DNA of 44,421 bases from Terfezia claveryi (GCA_015179025.1 WHUX01000320.1:1-44421); one strand, 5' to 3'. Positions 20,436 through 31,597 are shown, numbered from the stretch's first letter. Translations and numbers: made by a program. Notes: generated by a model not told the origin, from the sequence alone.

Positions 20436-22489
20436 CTACGCCTCCAACAGCCTTGTCGGCGCTAACAACTCAACGCCATTTGCATCCCGAATCTTTACCT
20501 GATTCCAGTCTTCCGTAAACACCACATGCAACACCCTGCTGCCATATTTTGTCTGCCAGTTATACCTTGTCGCCACAGCCACATCCGTTGTAGTACAATT
20601 AGCGACGACCCAATCCGCGAGCTTCATCCCAGCATAGCCTCCCGCGGGCAAAAACCTCCGTACATGCTCATCCAATCTCTGCTCATACGTCAATAACTCC
20701 ACACCCCAGCCCATATCTGGAACAAAGAAATCACACCTCCCACCTGTGCCATACTCCGGCACGGTGTAAATATTCCCTCTCAGCAGCGCATGCACTGAGC
20801 GGTAAAATTCATCGTGAAAGCTTGCTTCCCGAGTGCGTAACGCGCCCGCCGCGCCGCGTTGGGGCTGTGCGTTCCGCTGGCGAAACTGGGACGGGCGAAA
20901 GCGGCGCACTGCCTGCACAAGAAGCTCGCGCGGGTGGTGGGGAACCCTGCGGGAAGGTGTGCAAGGGAATGGGGGGGTTGCTCGCTGATCAGCAGGCGGG
21001 ACACGTACCACTGGTGCAGGCGGGATGCCATAACGTAGGCGTTTGGCTCGAGGAGGTTTTTGTCCTGGTGGAGGTGTATCCAGCCGCGTCTAAGACACTT
21101 CCGCAGCGCAATTTGGTCATTTTCGGCCAGGAGAGCGGCGTCCTGAGAGAGGAGGCGCTGGTCCCTAATGATACGCTGGAGTACAGTGGCGATGTGGATG
21201 GAGTGCATGTCTTCGCGGTCTGGCAGGGAGCGCTTGAAAAACGTGTCCGCGAGTTTGCCTATGCCGGAGTCTTTCAAAAGCGGCGGGGCAAAGAAGATGG
21301 ACTCAAGGAAGTCAATGGTGATGGTCAAGCCCTTGCGGATCCGGTCACGAATAACCTATGAACAGTCAGTTGGTCAGTTTATAACTGTAACTAGCAGAAA
21401 GGCCGCTGGATTAACCTTGTACTGCTGAAATGCATGTAGCAGTCCCTTAAACCCGCCTGCATGCCCCTGCGTCACCTGGAACAGATACTCGGCCACCTCC
21501 GGTCCTGCAACCCATTTATTCCTGTCCCCTAGGCCCCCCGAGGAGGGAACCAGCGGGGGCGCCTTTGTCTGCAACTCGTAGGTCTCCATAAACTCATCCT
21601 TTGTTAACAGGATTCCCACCTGCCATGGCAAACTTGGCTGCGGAAGCAACGTCACGGTCTGTTTTGCGGTTAGAAACGGTGGGGTGGCCTCGTGATCCAG
21701 ATGCGCATTCCCCGTCATGGAACTCCCGTATGACGCAAAGAGCACAATATGGTGTATCCCCACGTTGGTGCCCACGGACTCTTGCGCAATAACCTTGATG
21801 TACTCCGCCCAGAAGCTGTTGTCCCAGTAGCTGCACTGCGCTTCATCGAGAAGTAGCAGGTATGGTAAGCGTGGGCTTCGCAGGTCTCTGAGATTGAGTT
21901 CCCCGCGGGTTGCGTTGTAGATGTATTGCTGCCACCCACCAGCCTGCTGTACAAAATCCTTTGGCCATGCAAAGAACCGGTAGAGGTTCTGGTGGGCATC
22001 AGCAGGGAGGGAGTCTATGTGATGGTACAACAGACTGAGCAATGTTGTCTTTCCAACTGCCGGATGACCTTGGACCAGAACTACATGACTCGAGCGTATC
22101 TGCGCCAGGAGGTTTTCAACGGTCTTCTTCCGCATGGAGCAAGTTCCTAATCTAAGTGAGCACACTGGCAGTACAAATGCTAAAGGCAGCACAGCGAGGG
22201 GGGGTATACCAAACACGTTGCTCGGGGGACTCCCACCGGTGGCGGGGGCAGCCACTGTGAGCAACTGCGTAGTGGAGCGCAAAGGGGTAAAAGGTGCCGC
22301 GGTAGCGGGGCTAGGTGCGGCCGGGAGGTTTGCGTGTTCTCGCCATGAATGTGTGCACTCGCTACACACGGCGATGTGGTCAGTTTCCTCGTTGACGATG
22401 TGTTTCCCTTGCAAACATGTGCATCCTGGTGAGTTGCAGCGGCCACGTGTTACGAACTCGTTGCAGCTCGTGGACTCCGAGTCGGACAT
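20436..22489 (-). CDS. Crinkler/RHS-like NTPase-nuclease protein with Cys-rich N-terminus
   Basis: Exon 1 (22489-21416) starts MSDSESTSCNEFVTRGRCN. Residues 9-52 hold Cys and His in a zinc-ribbon-like spacing (CTC..GKH, CSECTHSWREH), followed by a Pro/Ala linker. The NTPase has Walker A GHPAVGKT (141-148) and Walker B LLLLDEAQ (211-218). A 60-base intron (21415-21356, GTTAAT...CATAG) joins exon 2 in frame (QQYK/VIRDRIRKGLT), which continues through LRRGWIHLHQD and SRLHQW. The C-terminal module (SFHDEFYRSVHALL, VPEYGTGGRCDFFVPDMGWGVELL, LHVVFTEDW) is the nuclease-fold domain commonly fused to such NTPases. Asp of RCDFF and Glu of GVELL would be the catalytic acids; the usual Lys is Leu. Near 21000 the frame changes (see the separate entry). 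It converges on the other Crinkler-type gene. Confidence 0.75.
20960..21022 (-). other. Frame change in the second Crinkler-type gene: intron or one-base break
   Basis: Two explanations fit. A 62-base intron with a good donor (GTACGT, right after the TG of the LHQW codon) and acceptor (CCTTCCCGCAG) restores the frame to VPHHPRELL. Alternatively, the segment YVSRLLISEQ that such an intron would remove resembles conserved sequence of the family, and a run of seven C (20971-20977 on the complement) would then mark a one-base frame break. The intron length fits the other introns here. Confidence 0.5.
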
Positions 22490-23176
22490 GACCGGCAGAC
22501 GGAGAGGTCGAGTGTAGTGTGTGTGTGAAGGTCGTTCGGGGGAGGCAGCAGACGATCACAGCGAGAATGTCGGGCTGTGCGCAAGAAAATCTGTATCACA
22601 AAAATTGCCTATTTCGTCAGAAGTTTCCATCGTCATCTTCCGGTTTGGGTGTCGTCATTTCTTTTGCGCCAGAGTACTAAGTACGGCTTGCTATACTGTG
22701 AACGAGGAAGCAAAGAATGCATGTGAAGGGAAGAGAGGATCAAGCATTGAAAGACAAGCATGAATAAGAAGTGCAGGCACAGGTAACAAAGGATACAGAT
22801 ACACGCACGAAGAAGAATTTTTGCGTGGCGGCGTAACCCAACAGGATTAGGTTATATATGGACAGAAATGCATATCCTGCCTATCCTAAGTAGTTAGTCT
22901 GGTTGGCACGGGCGCGCTAGGGGCCCCGGCGAAGCTCAGAGTCTTGGCATGAGACTATGCCTTCTATATATTCCCTATCCCGCAGTCCCCCGATTCCACC
23001 GGTGCACCTCCACAATGTTTTACATCACCCCTCCCACAACAACAATCCCACAATACTCACAATACCTGCATACAAGCATTAAGGCATGCTTTCATCATTT
23101 ATTCAATACAAACTGAATAACATGTAACTTTCCATTATAAGTATATAGTTAGGACCAAGGTTTGCATGCTTATTAA
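22490..23176. other. Upstream region of the second Crinkler-type gene
   Basis: No gene recognised. The motif TTAGTCTGGTTGGCAC occurs at 22895-22910, followed by a GC-rich patch (GGGCGCGCTAGGGGCCCCGG). From about 23090 the base composition shifts sharply to AT. Confidence 0.45.
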
Positions 23177-23554
23177 TTAGAAAATAGAGTGTCTAAGATC
23201 AATAGCTCTTCTATAGTATTTGTTAAAGTCATAGTTATGCTTGAAATTGATAGCTCTATAACAAGGCATTTCATTTTGAGTAGTTTCTGATAAGAAAAGA
23301 GTTTTTAAAGCATTAGTATATATATTAGAGTTGTAAGTAGAAATTTCTTTTGCTTTTTCGAAAGCAAGTGTATTATAGGGAGTGATTTCAGAAGGAAGAG
23401 ATATACATCTTAATCTAAAAACTATTAAGAGTTTGTTCTTATTTATATTAGGTATATGATTATACCTGCAAAAAAGCTTTTTTGAAATTGTAGAGAAACA
23501 TTTATTGTCTGAGGACTCTTCTTCTTTAATTATATTATATTCGATTTTTTTATT
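23177..23554 (-). CDS. Open 125-codon frame in very AT-rich DNA, no ATG at its start
   Basis: Between a TAG (23557-23555) and a TAA (23179-23177) the minus strand stays open for 125 codons in DNA of roughly 70% AT, where stops should come about every dozen codons. The peptide is Lys/Asn/Ile/Tyr-rich with varied composition (for example FCRYNHIPNINKNK, FRLRCISLPSEITPYNTLAF, YRAINFKHNYDFNKYYRRA), unlike simple repeat translation. A second short open stretch upstream in another frame (about 23640-23580) may be the same gene broken by a shift. I do not recognise the protein. It could be an exon of an AT-biased gene or part of an unrecognised element. Its only Met is near the C-terminus. Confidence 0.4.
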   Translation of the reverse strand, partial: NKKIEYNIIKEEESSDNKCFSTISKKLFCRYNHIPNINKNKLLIVFRLRCISLPSEITPYNTLAFEKAKEISTYNSNIYTNALKTLFLSETTQNEMPCYRAINFKHNYDFNKYYRRAIDLRHSIF

Positions 23555-23921
23555 CTAAATACTCTCTAATTATTAATCTAGCTTATAGTAATTAGTAACA
23601 ATATAAAAGAATATATTAGTCTTATTATTGAAACTTTTACTATTCTAGTTATAGTAGCTCCTATACTATAAATAATTGTATATTTACTATGAAAACATAT
23701 ATAATATCAGAAAAGAAATTTTGGTATCTGGACACCCTGCAGAGGCATCTGGATACCACTGTTTTTTACTCTGCCTCAAATGACGTTTCAGGCACTTTGA
23801 ATATACCCTTCCACTTAATTGCCTTCTAGAGTAACTTATATATGAGCAAGAAATATATAGGATCCTAATGCCAATCTTTTTCACTTTACTATCTCCTAAT
23901 ACTAGGTGTTTAGCTCCTCTG
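23555..23921. other. AT-rich gene-free stretch
   Basis: This continues the AT-rich block up to the first LTR of the retrotransposon stack. No supported feature beyond the short upstream frame noted for the AT-rich open frame. Confidence 0.45.
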
Positions 23922-24457
23922 TGTCAAAACCGTCCTTTCCTAGCCAGGGTTGAGAGTCGGACGGGATTCCCTCCGACTCTCGTTATTGTTGATTGATATC
24001 GTTGTTATCTCTATTCCCGAGATAGGGGGTCTCGGGAACCTTATTCCTTCCAGTGGCCTTGGCCAGGAAGGAAGCCTGTATATATAGCTTGCTCTCTCCA
24101 CCCTTTCGTTGGATCTCCATCCAACGTCTTGTATATCCAATACAGGGCCTTGCTTCTCTTCACGTTGGTGCATCTCCCTTGTGCACCTCCTTGCCTTGCC
24201 TCGCCTTGTCTCTGCAGCCCAGCTGCCTCCCTTGACACATGCGGCAACTGCTTCCACGTGTCTCGTATCCCTTGCCCTCTGCCTCTCTTGCCTCTTGCCC
24301 TTGCCTCCCATCTCAGCCTCCTCCTGGTCACATACGTAGCATTCCTACGTGTGTATTATCCTAGCCTTGCCCTTGCCCCGACGTACCCCTTAGTCGCCTT
24401 GCCCCCAGAGCCGTCGTTACACTACATTGGATCTTCTCGACCAACTGGTACGCTGTC
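23922..24457 (+). repeat. 5' LTR and leader of the truncated Ty3 copy
   Basis: It starts TGTCAAAACCGTCC and runs parallel to 26016-26588 and to the partial LTR at 31611. It contains a TATATATAG TATA box near 24079, then C/T-rich repeats of CTTGCC. The exact LTR end and primer-binding site could not be fixed, so the entry includes the leader up to the former gag start codon. Confidence 0.75.
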
Positions 24458-25654
24458 ATATCCGGAACCCCTCCACCCGTTGTCAGGTTTCAAACCTAGA
24501 GGAACTCCCCTATACCCTCAAGACCGAATGAATTGAATGCCTATCGTCGAGAGATCATCGACATCTTCGAAGCTATAGATGCCATCGGGGCCGAACTTGG
24601 TAATAGCTTGGCCGTGGCTGAACGAAAACTGAGATCCGCTGATGAAGAAATCACAGTACTCCAAAATGACCTTGACAATGCCACTATCGCTCTGACCAAT
24701 GAGTGAACCACGATCCAGACTCTCAACTGCACTATGGCCGCTATGTCGGCAACTCCACCCTCCGCACCAACCGCCAAAAACGAAAGTATTCCAACCCCCC
24801 CCAAATTCAATGGGGATAGGGCTCGCCTCCGAGCTTGGAAGAACTCGGTAAATCTCAAACTCAATAGGGACTCAGCCAGATTCCCATCCGAGCAACACCA
24901 ATTGGCTTATGTCTTTGCTCTGCTGGAGGGTAAGGCAGTAGATCAAATCCAGCCATATGTCTTCGAGACTGGGATTAAGCTGGACGGCATCCCAGTACTC
25001 TTCGCTATTTTAGACAGGGCTTTTGGGGACCCCGATGCTGTGGGCATGGCTAGCCAAGCCCTCCGAGCCCTGAAACAACGTAATTCGGATCTGTCCACAT
25101 ATGTGGTAGAGTTCTCCAGGCTGGCAGCAGAAGTATTGTGGAACGACCAGTCAAAGCTTGAGCAGTTCCAGGAGGGACTGAATGATAAACTTCAACAGGC
25201 CATGGTCACCCTCCCAGAGACCAAGAGTCTCGACGAATTAATCGACCAGGCATCCAGGGTAGAACAACGGATAGCTAGGTTGAGACACCGCCTTACCTTC
25301 TGCCCTGCCACCCGCTCACCTCAGCAACCACAGCAACACCAACCACAGCAACACCAACAACAGCAACCGACCCCCAAGCCTGCCCAAGTCCCAGCCTCGG
25401 CTAACAAACCCGCGCACCCCTCTTTTATGGCAGGTGGTGCCGTGCCTATAGACCTATCCGCAGGTAGGCCACGGTTAACTCAGGAGGAGAGAGATCGCCA
25501 CTGAATGAACGGGCTATGTATAGCATGTTGGAAAGGGGACCATTTTATCGCAGCATGTCCCCTCTGCAAAAACTGCTCGATGGCCGCCCACGCCATCTCC
25601 GAATCCAGGATTGAGGAGGTTAATGAGTCGGGAAAAGCCCTGTTCCTTGCCTAG
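24458..25654 (+). pseudogene. gag of the truncated Ty3 copy
   Basis: The frame matches the gag at 26589-27722. The start codon is now ATA (24458), there are stops near 24500, at 24704 and at 25502, and the longest open part (24734-25504) carries the capsid-like block (PKFNGDRARLRAWKN, LRALKQRNSDLSTYV, LDELIDQASRVEQ) and a Gln/Pro linker. The zinc knuckle follows after a TGA (CIACWKGDHFIAAC, pattern C-x2-C-x4-H-x4-C). It ends with TAG at 25652. The defects fit C-to-T/G-to-A decay. Confidence 0.85.
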
Positions 25655-25672
25655 TCACTGACACTAGCAAGG
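25630..25672 (+). promoter_or_regulatory. -1 frameshift signal of the truncated Ty3 copy
   Basis: The heptamer G_GGA_AAA (25630-25636) is in the correct phase relative to the gag codons. Eight bases later CCTTGC pairs with GCAAGG at 25667-25672, with further TAGT/ACTA pairing inside. The pol frame is -1 relative to gag. The layout is that of programmed -1 ribosomal frameshifting. Confidence 0.6.
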
Positions 25673-26015
25673 GACCTATACTGGGTCATTTGTCTTTGTC
25701 GTCTTTCTCTATTCCTGCATCTATGTCTGTTGATGAATCTCGCTTGTTTGGCGAGTATTTTGTAGTACCAATAACTGTTAAATTCAATGGTAAAACAGTA
25801 ATAACATTAGCTCTCATAGATTATGGTGCTTCAGGAATAGCCTTCATTGATCAGACCTTTGTCAGTAAAAATTCGATACCAACAGCCAAGCTAAAGACCC
25901 CCCGCCTTCTTGATGTTATTGATGGCCGACCTATCTCTTCCGGAGCTATTACCGACCTCGCATGCCTATCTAGTGCCATTGGAGACTATTCAGAAAGCCT
26001 CCCCATGTTTGTAAC
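25637..26015 (+). pseudogene. Protease start of the truncated Ty3 copy
   Basis: In the -1 frame the protein parallels the protease of the next element (VPITVKFNGKTV, LIDYGASG where the active-site Cys/Ser-Gly-Ala context is altered to YGAS, FVSKNSIPT) up to LPMFVT. It then runs straight into an LTR at 26016 without a polypurine tract. RT, RNase H and integrase are absent, so pol was deleted or never copied here. Confidence 0.8.
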
Positions 26016-26588
26016 TATCACAACCGTCCTTGCCTAGCTGGGTTTGAGAGTCAGATGAAATTCCATCCAACTCTCATTATTGTTGATTGATATCGTTGTT
26101 ATCTCTGTTCCTGAGATAAGGGGTCTCGGGAACCTTATTCCTTTTGGTGGCCTTAGCCAGGAAGGAAGCCTGTATATATAGCTTGCTCTCTCTGCCCTCT
26201 CGTTGGATCCCCATCCAACGTCTTGTATATCCAATACAGGGCCTTACTTCTCTCCATGTTGGTGCATCTCCCTTGTGCACCTTCTCGCCTTGTCTCTGCA
26301 GCCCAGCTGCCTCCCTTGACACACGCGGCAACTGCTTCCGCATGTTTCGTATCCCTTGCCCTCTGCCTCTCTTACCTCTTGCCCTTGCCCCCCGTCTCAG
26401 CCTCCCCCTGGTTACACACGTAGTGTTCCTATGTGTGTCTTACCCTAGCCTTTCCCCAGATCACACATGTAGCGCTCCTACGTGTGCGATTGCCCCTTAC
26501 CACTTCCCTGGCATACCCCTTGGTCGCCTTATCCCCCAGAGCCCTCGTTACACTACGTTGGATCTTCTTGACCAACTGGTACGCTGTC
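26016..26588 (+). repeat. 5' LTR and leader of the main Ty3 element
   Basis: It starts TATCACAACCGTCC (TG changed to TA at the very end) and is colinear with 23922-24457, with the same TATATATAG near 26173. It has an additional TCACACATGTAGCGCTCCTA segment that duplicates an ACGTAGTGTTCCTA neighbour. The gag ATG follows at 26589. Confidence 0.75.
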
Positions 26589-27722
26589 ATGTCCGAACCA
26601 ACCCTGTTACCCACCAACAGGTTCCAAGCATGGAGGGAAACCCCAATACCCTTAGACCCTGCCCAGCTGTTGGAATACCGCCGAATGGCCATCGATATCT
26701 TTACTGCCACCTATAAGATTGGCGAAAAACAAGGAGCGGAGCTCTAGAACACCGAACGAAGGCTGAAAGAAGCCGAAGATGAAATCCTTCTTCTCCGAGA
26801 GGACCTTACAGATGACCGAGTAACCATTCGCAATCTCAACCATGCCCTTGCCGCCACAACCGCACAGGTACTGGTGACTGCCACACCCGCCAAAACCCAA
26901 GACCTCCCTACCCTACCCAAATTTAATGGTGAACGGGCCCGCCTCAAAGCCTGGAAAAACTCGATCAATATTAAACTCAATGGAGATGCTGCTAAATTTC
27001 CAACCACCCAGCACAAACTCACCTACGTTTACGGCTTGCTAGAGGGGAAGGCTCTGGACCAAGTCCAGCCCTATGTTTTGGGAATAGGGATCAATTTAGC
27101 AGACATTTCCGCCTTATTCATTATCCTTGACCAAGCGTTTGGGGATCCGGATCCAGAAGGAACGGCCACAAGAGCCCTTCGAGCCCTTCGACAAAAGAAC
27201 ACCGACCTCACCACCTATGTGGCTGAATTCTCTAGGTTCGCTGCTGAAGTCGACTGGAGTGACAAAATAAAATTGGATCAATTGCAGGAAGGCCTAAGCA
27301 TGGAGCTAAGGCAGGCACTCATCAATTGCCCAGATGTCCACACCCTCGAAGAGTTCATTGATCAGGCTAGCCGATTGGAGCAAAAGATGGCCAGGTTTAG
27401 AAATAGCCTGAAGGCCTCCCCCACCGCAGCCCCCCGCTCGACTTTCTCACCTGCTCGCACTCAGCCACAGACCCCAATTACCAACAACCCCACTCACCCT
27501 TCCCTCGTAGCCGGTGGACCAGCGCCTATGGATCTATCGGCAGGCAGGCCTCACCTAACTCAAGAAGAGAGGGAACGCTGCCAGAATAATGGGCTATGCA
27601 TAGCCTGTAGGAAGGCCGACCACTTCATTGTGGCTTGCCCCCTTCGAAAGAATTGCTTCCTGGCCATACATGCAGTGTCCGAGACCCCAGAGGAGTTGGA
27701 AAAAGCAGAGTCCCTTGCCTAG
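26589..27722 (+). pseudogene. gag of the main Ty3 element (one internal stop)
   Basis: From ATG 26589 the protein begins MSEPTLLPTNRFQAWRE. A single in-frame TAG (26745-26747, in place of a CAG codon) interrupts it before a coiled-coil-like stretch. The capsid-like block (PKFNGERARLKAWKN, ALRALRQKNTDLTTYV, LEEFIDQASRLEQK), a Pro-rich linker and a zinc knuckle (CIACRKADHFIVAC) follow. It packages retroelement RNA in family members. It ends at TAG 27720, which lies inside the frameshift hairpin. Confidence 0.88.
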
Positions 27723-27741
27723 TTGCTGACACTAGCAAGGG
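27698..27741 (+). promoter_or_regulatory. -1 frameshift signal of the main Ty3 element
   Basis: G_GAA_AAA (27698-27704) lies in gag phase, followed after seven bases by a hairpin. CCCTTGC (27712-27718) pairs with GCAAGGG (27735-27741), and TAGT (27720-27723) pairs with ACTA (27731-27734) across a single bulged C, with a 7-base loop. The gag stop is inside the stem. The related copy has G_GGA_AAA at the same place, so this heptamer may be one mutation away from the original. Confidence 0.55.
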
Positions 27742-30700
27742 ACCTATCATGGGTCATTTATCTTTGTCTGCGTTTTCTTTGCCTGCATCTATGTCTGTTG
27801 ATGAATCTCGCTTGTTTGGTGAGCATTTTGTAGTACCAATAACTGTTAAATTCAATGGTAAAACAGTGGTAACATCAGCTCTCATAGATTGTGGTGCTTC
27901 GGGGATAGCCTTCATTGATCAGACCTTCGTCAGTAAAAACTCCATACCAACCTCCAAGCTAAAGACTCCCTGCCTTCTTGATGTCATTGACGGCCGCTCT
28001 ATCTCTTCTGGAGCTATTACCCACCTCGCGTGTCTGCCCAGTGCTATTGGAGACCATTCAGAGGACCTCCCAATGTTTGTGACCAAACTAAAATATCCAA
28101 TTGTCCTTGGGATCCCCTGGCTCAGAATGCACGATATGTCAGTCAGCTTCAGCTCTTATACCTTGCAATTCAACAGCTATTATTGCAGAACAAACTGTGG
28201 AGGTCCAAAAACCACCGTCACGGGGCTATGTGCATTACCACCCCCGATAACCCACCCAACCCAGGTGGTACACCAGCCCGTGCACATCAATGCTGCTTAC
28301 TGCCCTGCTCCCCCTGTTCCCTCTATTCCCCCCGTTCCTCCCGTTCCCCCCGTTCCCCCTACTCCCCCTATTCAACCTCCCCCAAAGCCTCTGAATATTA
28401 GCTTTATTGGGGCAGGGGCTTTCGCTTACCTCACTAAGAGACACAAGCTGAAGGCGCATGCCCTTTCAATACATGAGGTGAACCTGGAAATCAACAAGAT
28501 ACGACCTAAAGAGGAGTGGAAGGCCATGGTCCCGGATAAATACTATGAGTTTATTGATCTATTCTCGGAAAAAGCCGTGGAGAAGCTGGCGCCCCACTGA
28601 CCATATGACCACACAATTCCACTGGTAGAGGGTAAGACCCCTCCCTATGGGCCCCTCTATGGAATGTCCCGAGTAGAGCTGGAGGCCCTGAAGAAATACT
28701 TGGAGGAAAACCTCAACAAAAGCTTCATTCGCCATAGCTCTTCACCAGCGGGTGCTCCAGTGCTTTTCGTGAAGAAATTGGATGGCTCTCTCCGGTTGTG
28801 TGTTGATTACCGGGGCCTAAACGAGATAACGGTCAAAAACAGGTATCCCCTACCTCTGATCCAGAAAACATTAGTCAGGCTCTCCAAGGCAAAATGGTTC
28901 ACTAAACTGGATTTGAGGGGAGCCTATAACCTGGTCCGAATAGCTGAAGGTGAAGAGTGGAAAACGGCCTTCCACACCCGGTATGGGCACTTCGAGTACA
29001 ATGTCATGCCTTTTGGCTTAACCAACGCCCCGGCCTCTTTTCAGCACTTTATTAATGATACCTACGAGACTTTCTGGATGTGTTCTGCATGGCTTACCTC
29101 GACGATATCTTGATCTATTCTGATACTCTGGCAGAGCACAAAATCCATGTTAGGCAAGTCTTGGAGAAGCTGGAGCAGGCTGGGCTGTACCTTAAGCCTG
29201 AAAAATGCGAATTCCATGTCCAAGAGGTGAAGTACCTGGGCTTGATCATAACTACGGAAAGTATTAGGATAGACCCCGCCAAAGTTGCTGCAATCCAAGA
29301 GTGGGAAACCCCAGCCAATTTGAAGGATGTGCAGGCCTTCCTAGGATTTGCCAACTTCTACCGCTGATTTATCCTGGATACTCAAGAATCGCGGCACCCC
29401 TGACAGCCTTGACAAAATGAAGGTGGAAGCTGGCTCACACCTGACAAAAAGGGCCTTCCACTGGAATCCAGAAGCCCAATCCGCCTTCCAGAACCTCAAG
29501 GAAGCCTTCTGCTCAGCTCTAATCCTGGCCCATTTTGACACTGATAGTGAGTGCATCGTGGAAACGGACGCCTCCGACTATGTCTCCGCCGGAATCCTGT
29601 CCCAGTATGTCAATGGAGTCCTTTACCTAGTGGCCTATTTCTCCAAATAGCACTCCCCAGCAGAGTGTAATTACGAAATCTATGATAAGGAGTTAATGGC
29701 CATTGTGCAAGCATTTGAGGAATAGAGACTACACCTAGAATCGGCAAAGGAGGTTATCGAGGTCCTTTCTGACCATAAGAACCTAGAGTACTTCACAACC
29801 ACCAAATTGCTAAATCGCCGACAAGCTAGGTGGTTGGAATTCCTCTCTCGGTTTAACTTCAAGATAAGGTATTGGCCGGAAAAGGCTGGGAGTAAGCCGG
29901 ATGCACTGACCAGGAGATCAGGAGATCTCCCTAAAGGGGGGGATGAAAGGCTGAAGTACAGAATCAGGTGGTACTGAAACCTGAAAATCTCGACCTGGCG
30001 GCCAATACCCTTGTGGAAGCTGAGGCTGACCTCTGACAACTAGTGAGACAGGCATATGAGGACGACCCCCTGGCCAAGGAAATTATCACCGCAGTGGATT
30101 CTGGCCAGCGCCGCCACCCCAAGATCTCCCTAGCCGAGTATACCGTCCAGGAAGGCCTCCTCTACCACCTTGAACGGCTGTATGTGCCGGAAGGAGAGCT
30201 GAGCCTTCGATTGATCAAGGAACACCATGACAGCCTGGTTGCAGGTCACCCTGGAGTGGCCAAAACGTTAGAGCTTCTGGCCAGGGAATACACATGGATT
30301 GACTAACGGAAGGACGTGGAGCGGTATGTACGGAACTGCTACGTTTGCAAGCGTGCTAAGCCTGTCCGCCACGCCCGGTACGGGACCCTGAACCCTCTGG
30401 ATATCCCTGATCGGCTGTGGCTGCACCTGACTATAGACTTCGTGACAGGGTTGCCAGAAGATTCGGGGTTCAATGCCATCTTGATGGTGGTAGATCGGTT
30501 GACGAAAATGAGGCATGTTATACCTTGTCGGGACACCTGCTCTGCCCCAGAGTTAGCCAATCTCTACCTCAACAATGTATTCCGATACCATGGCCTTCCT
30601 GAGTCGATCGTATACGACCGTGGCCCTCAGTTTACCTCAGAATTCTGGCAAGCCTTCTGCGAACTTCTGGAGATCAAAGTACACCTGTCAATAGCATATC

Positions 30701-31484
30701 ACCCCCAGACGGACGGCCAATCGGAGAGGATGAACGCTATTATGGAGCAATATCTACGGGCCTTTGTCAATTACCAGCAGGATAACTGGGTTTCGTTGCT
30801 GGCCACCTGCGAATTCACTGCGAACAACCAGTTCTCAGAATCCTCCAAAACCTCCCCTTTCCTAGCTAATTACAGTTGGCACTCCCGGTTCGTGGATGCC
30901 CTGGCGCCCCTGCAAAAATCCCACCCCCAGCTAAGGAGTTCGCGGTTGGAATCGCTGAACTCCACCATACCCTGAAAGCTGAGCTGGGATATGCGCAAGT
31001 CCAGCAAGCTAATTATGCCAATGGATCACAGTTGCCAGCCCCCAAATATCAGCCAGGAGACAAGGTGTGGCTTTACAGCCGGCACTTCTAAACAGAACGC
31101 CCCTCCTGCAAGCTGGATCATAAATTCTTGGGACCCTTTGAGGTATTGGCAGCTGTGGGAACTCACGCCTATCGATTAAGGTTTTCCAAAGATATCAAAC
31201 GGCACCCGGTTATTCATGTCTCCGAGATCAAGCCCACTGCGGATGACCCCCTCCCAGGACAGAAACATCCCCCACCCCCTCCAGTGGTTATCGAAGGGGA
31301 AGAGGAATGGGAGGTAGAGGAAGTGTTAGACTCGCGGAAGAGGTACAGGCATCTGCAGTATAAGGTTAAGTGGCTAGGGGACGAGGAGGCGACCTGGCAA
31401 CCCGCCGAAGATCTGGAAAATGCACAGGACTTGGTCGCCCTGTTCCACCAACGTTACCCCCGGAAGCCCCGCCCCGCCCCATGA
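27705..31484 (+). pseudogene. pol of the main Ty3 chromovirus (protease, RT, RNase H, integrase, chromodomain)
   Basis: Protease: ALIDCGASG (near 27885). A Pro-rich spacer (about 28310-28390) precedes RT ([34 protein letters not shown], catalytic YLDD near 29095). RNase [25 protein letters not shown]. Integrase: zinc-binding HH...CYVCK, then Asp in TIDFVTGLP, Asp in YDRGPQF and Glu in QTDGQSERMN. The chromodomain is at about 31300-31430 (EEWEVEEVLDSRKRY, YKVKWLGDEEATW). Defects: stops at 28598, 29366, 29648, 29725, 30304 and 31089, mostly CGA, CAA or TGG turned into stops, and a one-base loss near 29062 just before the YLDD box. All catalytic residues are still visible, so it decayed recently compared with the copy at 1-2.75 kb. 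Confidence 0.92.
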
Positions 31485-31597
31485 TGTTCTTGTCATCCTG
31501 GAATGGGTTATTGGTTACTCGTCCGCCTTGTTTGTTTGTTTGTTTGTTTTTGCCTTGCCTTTTTCGCCTTGCTTTTCATCACTAGGGCTCCGAGCCT

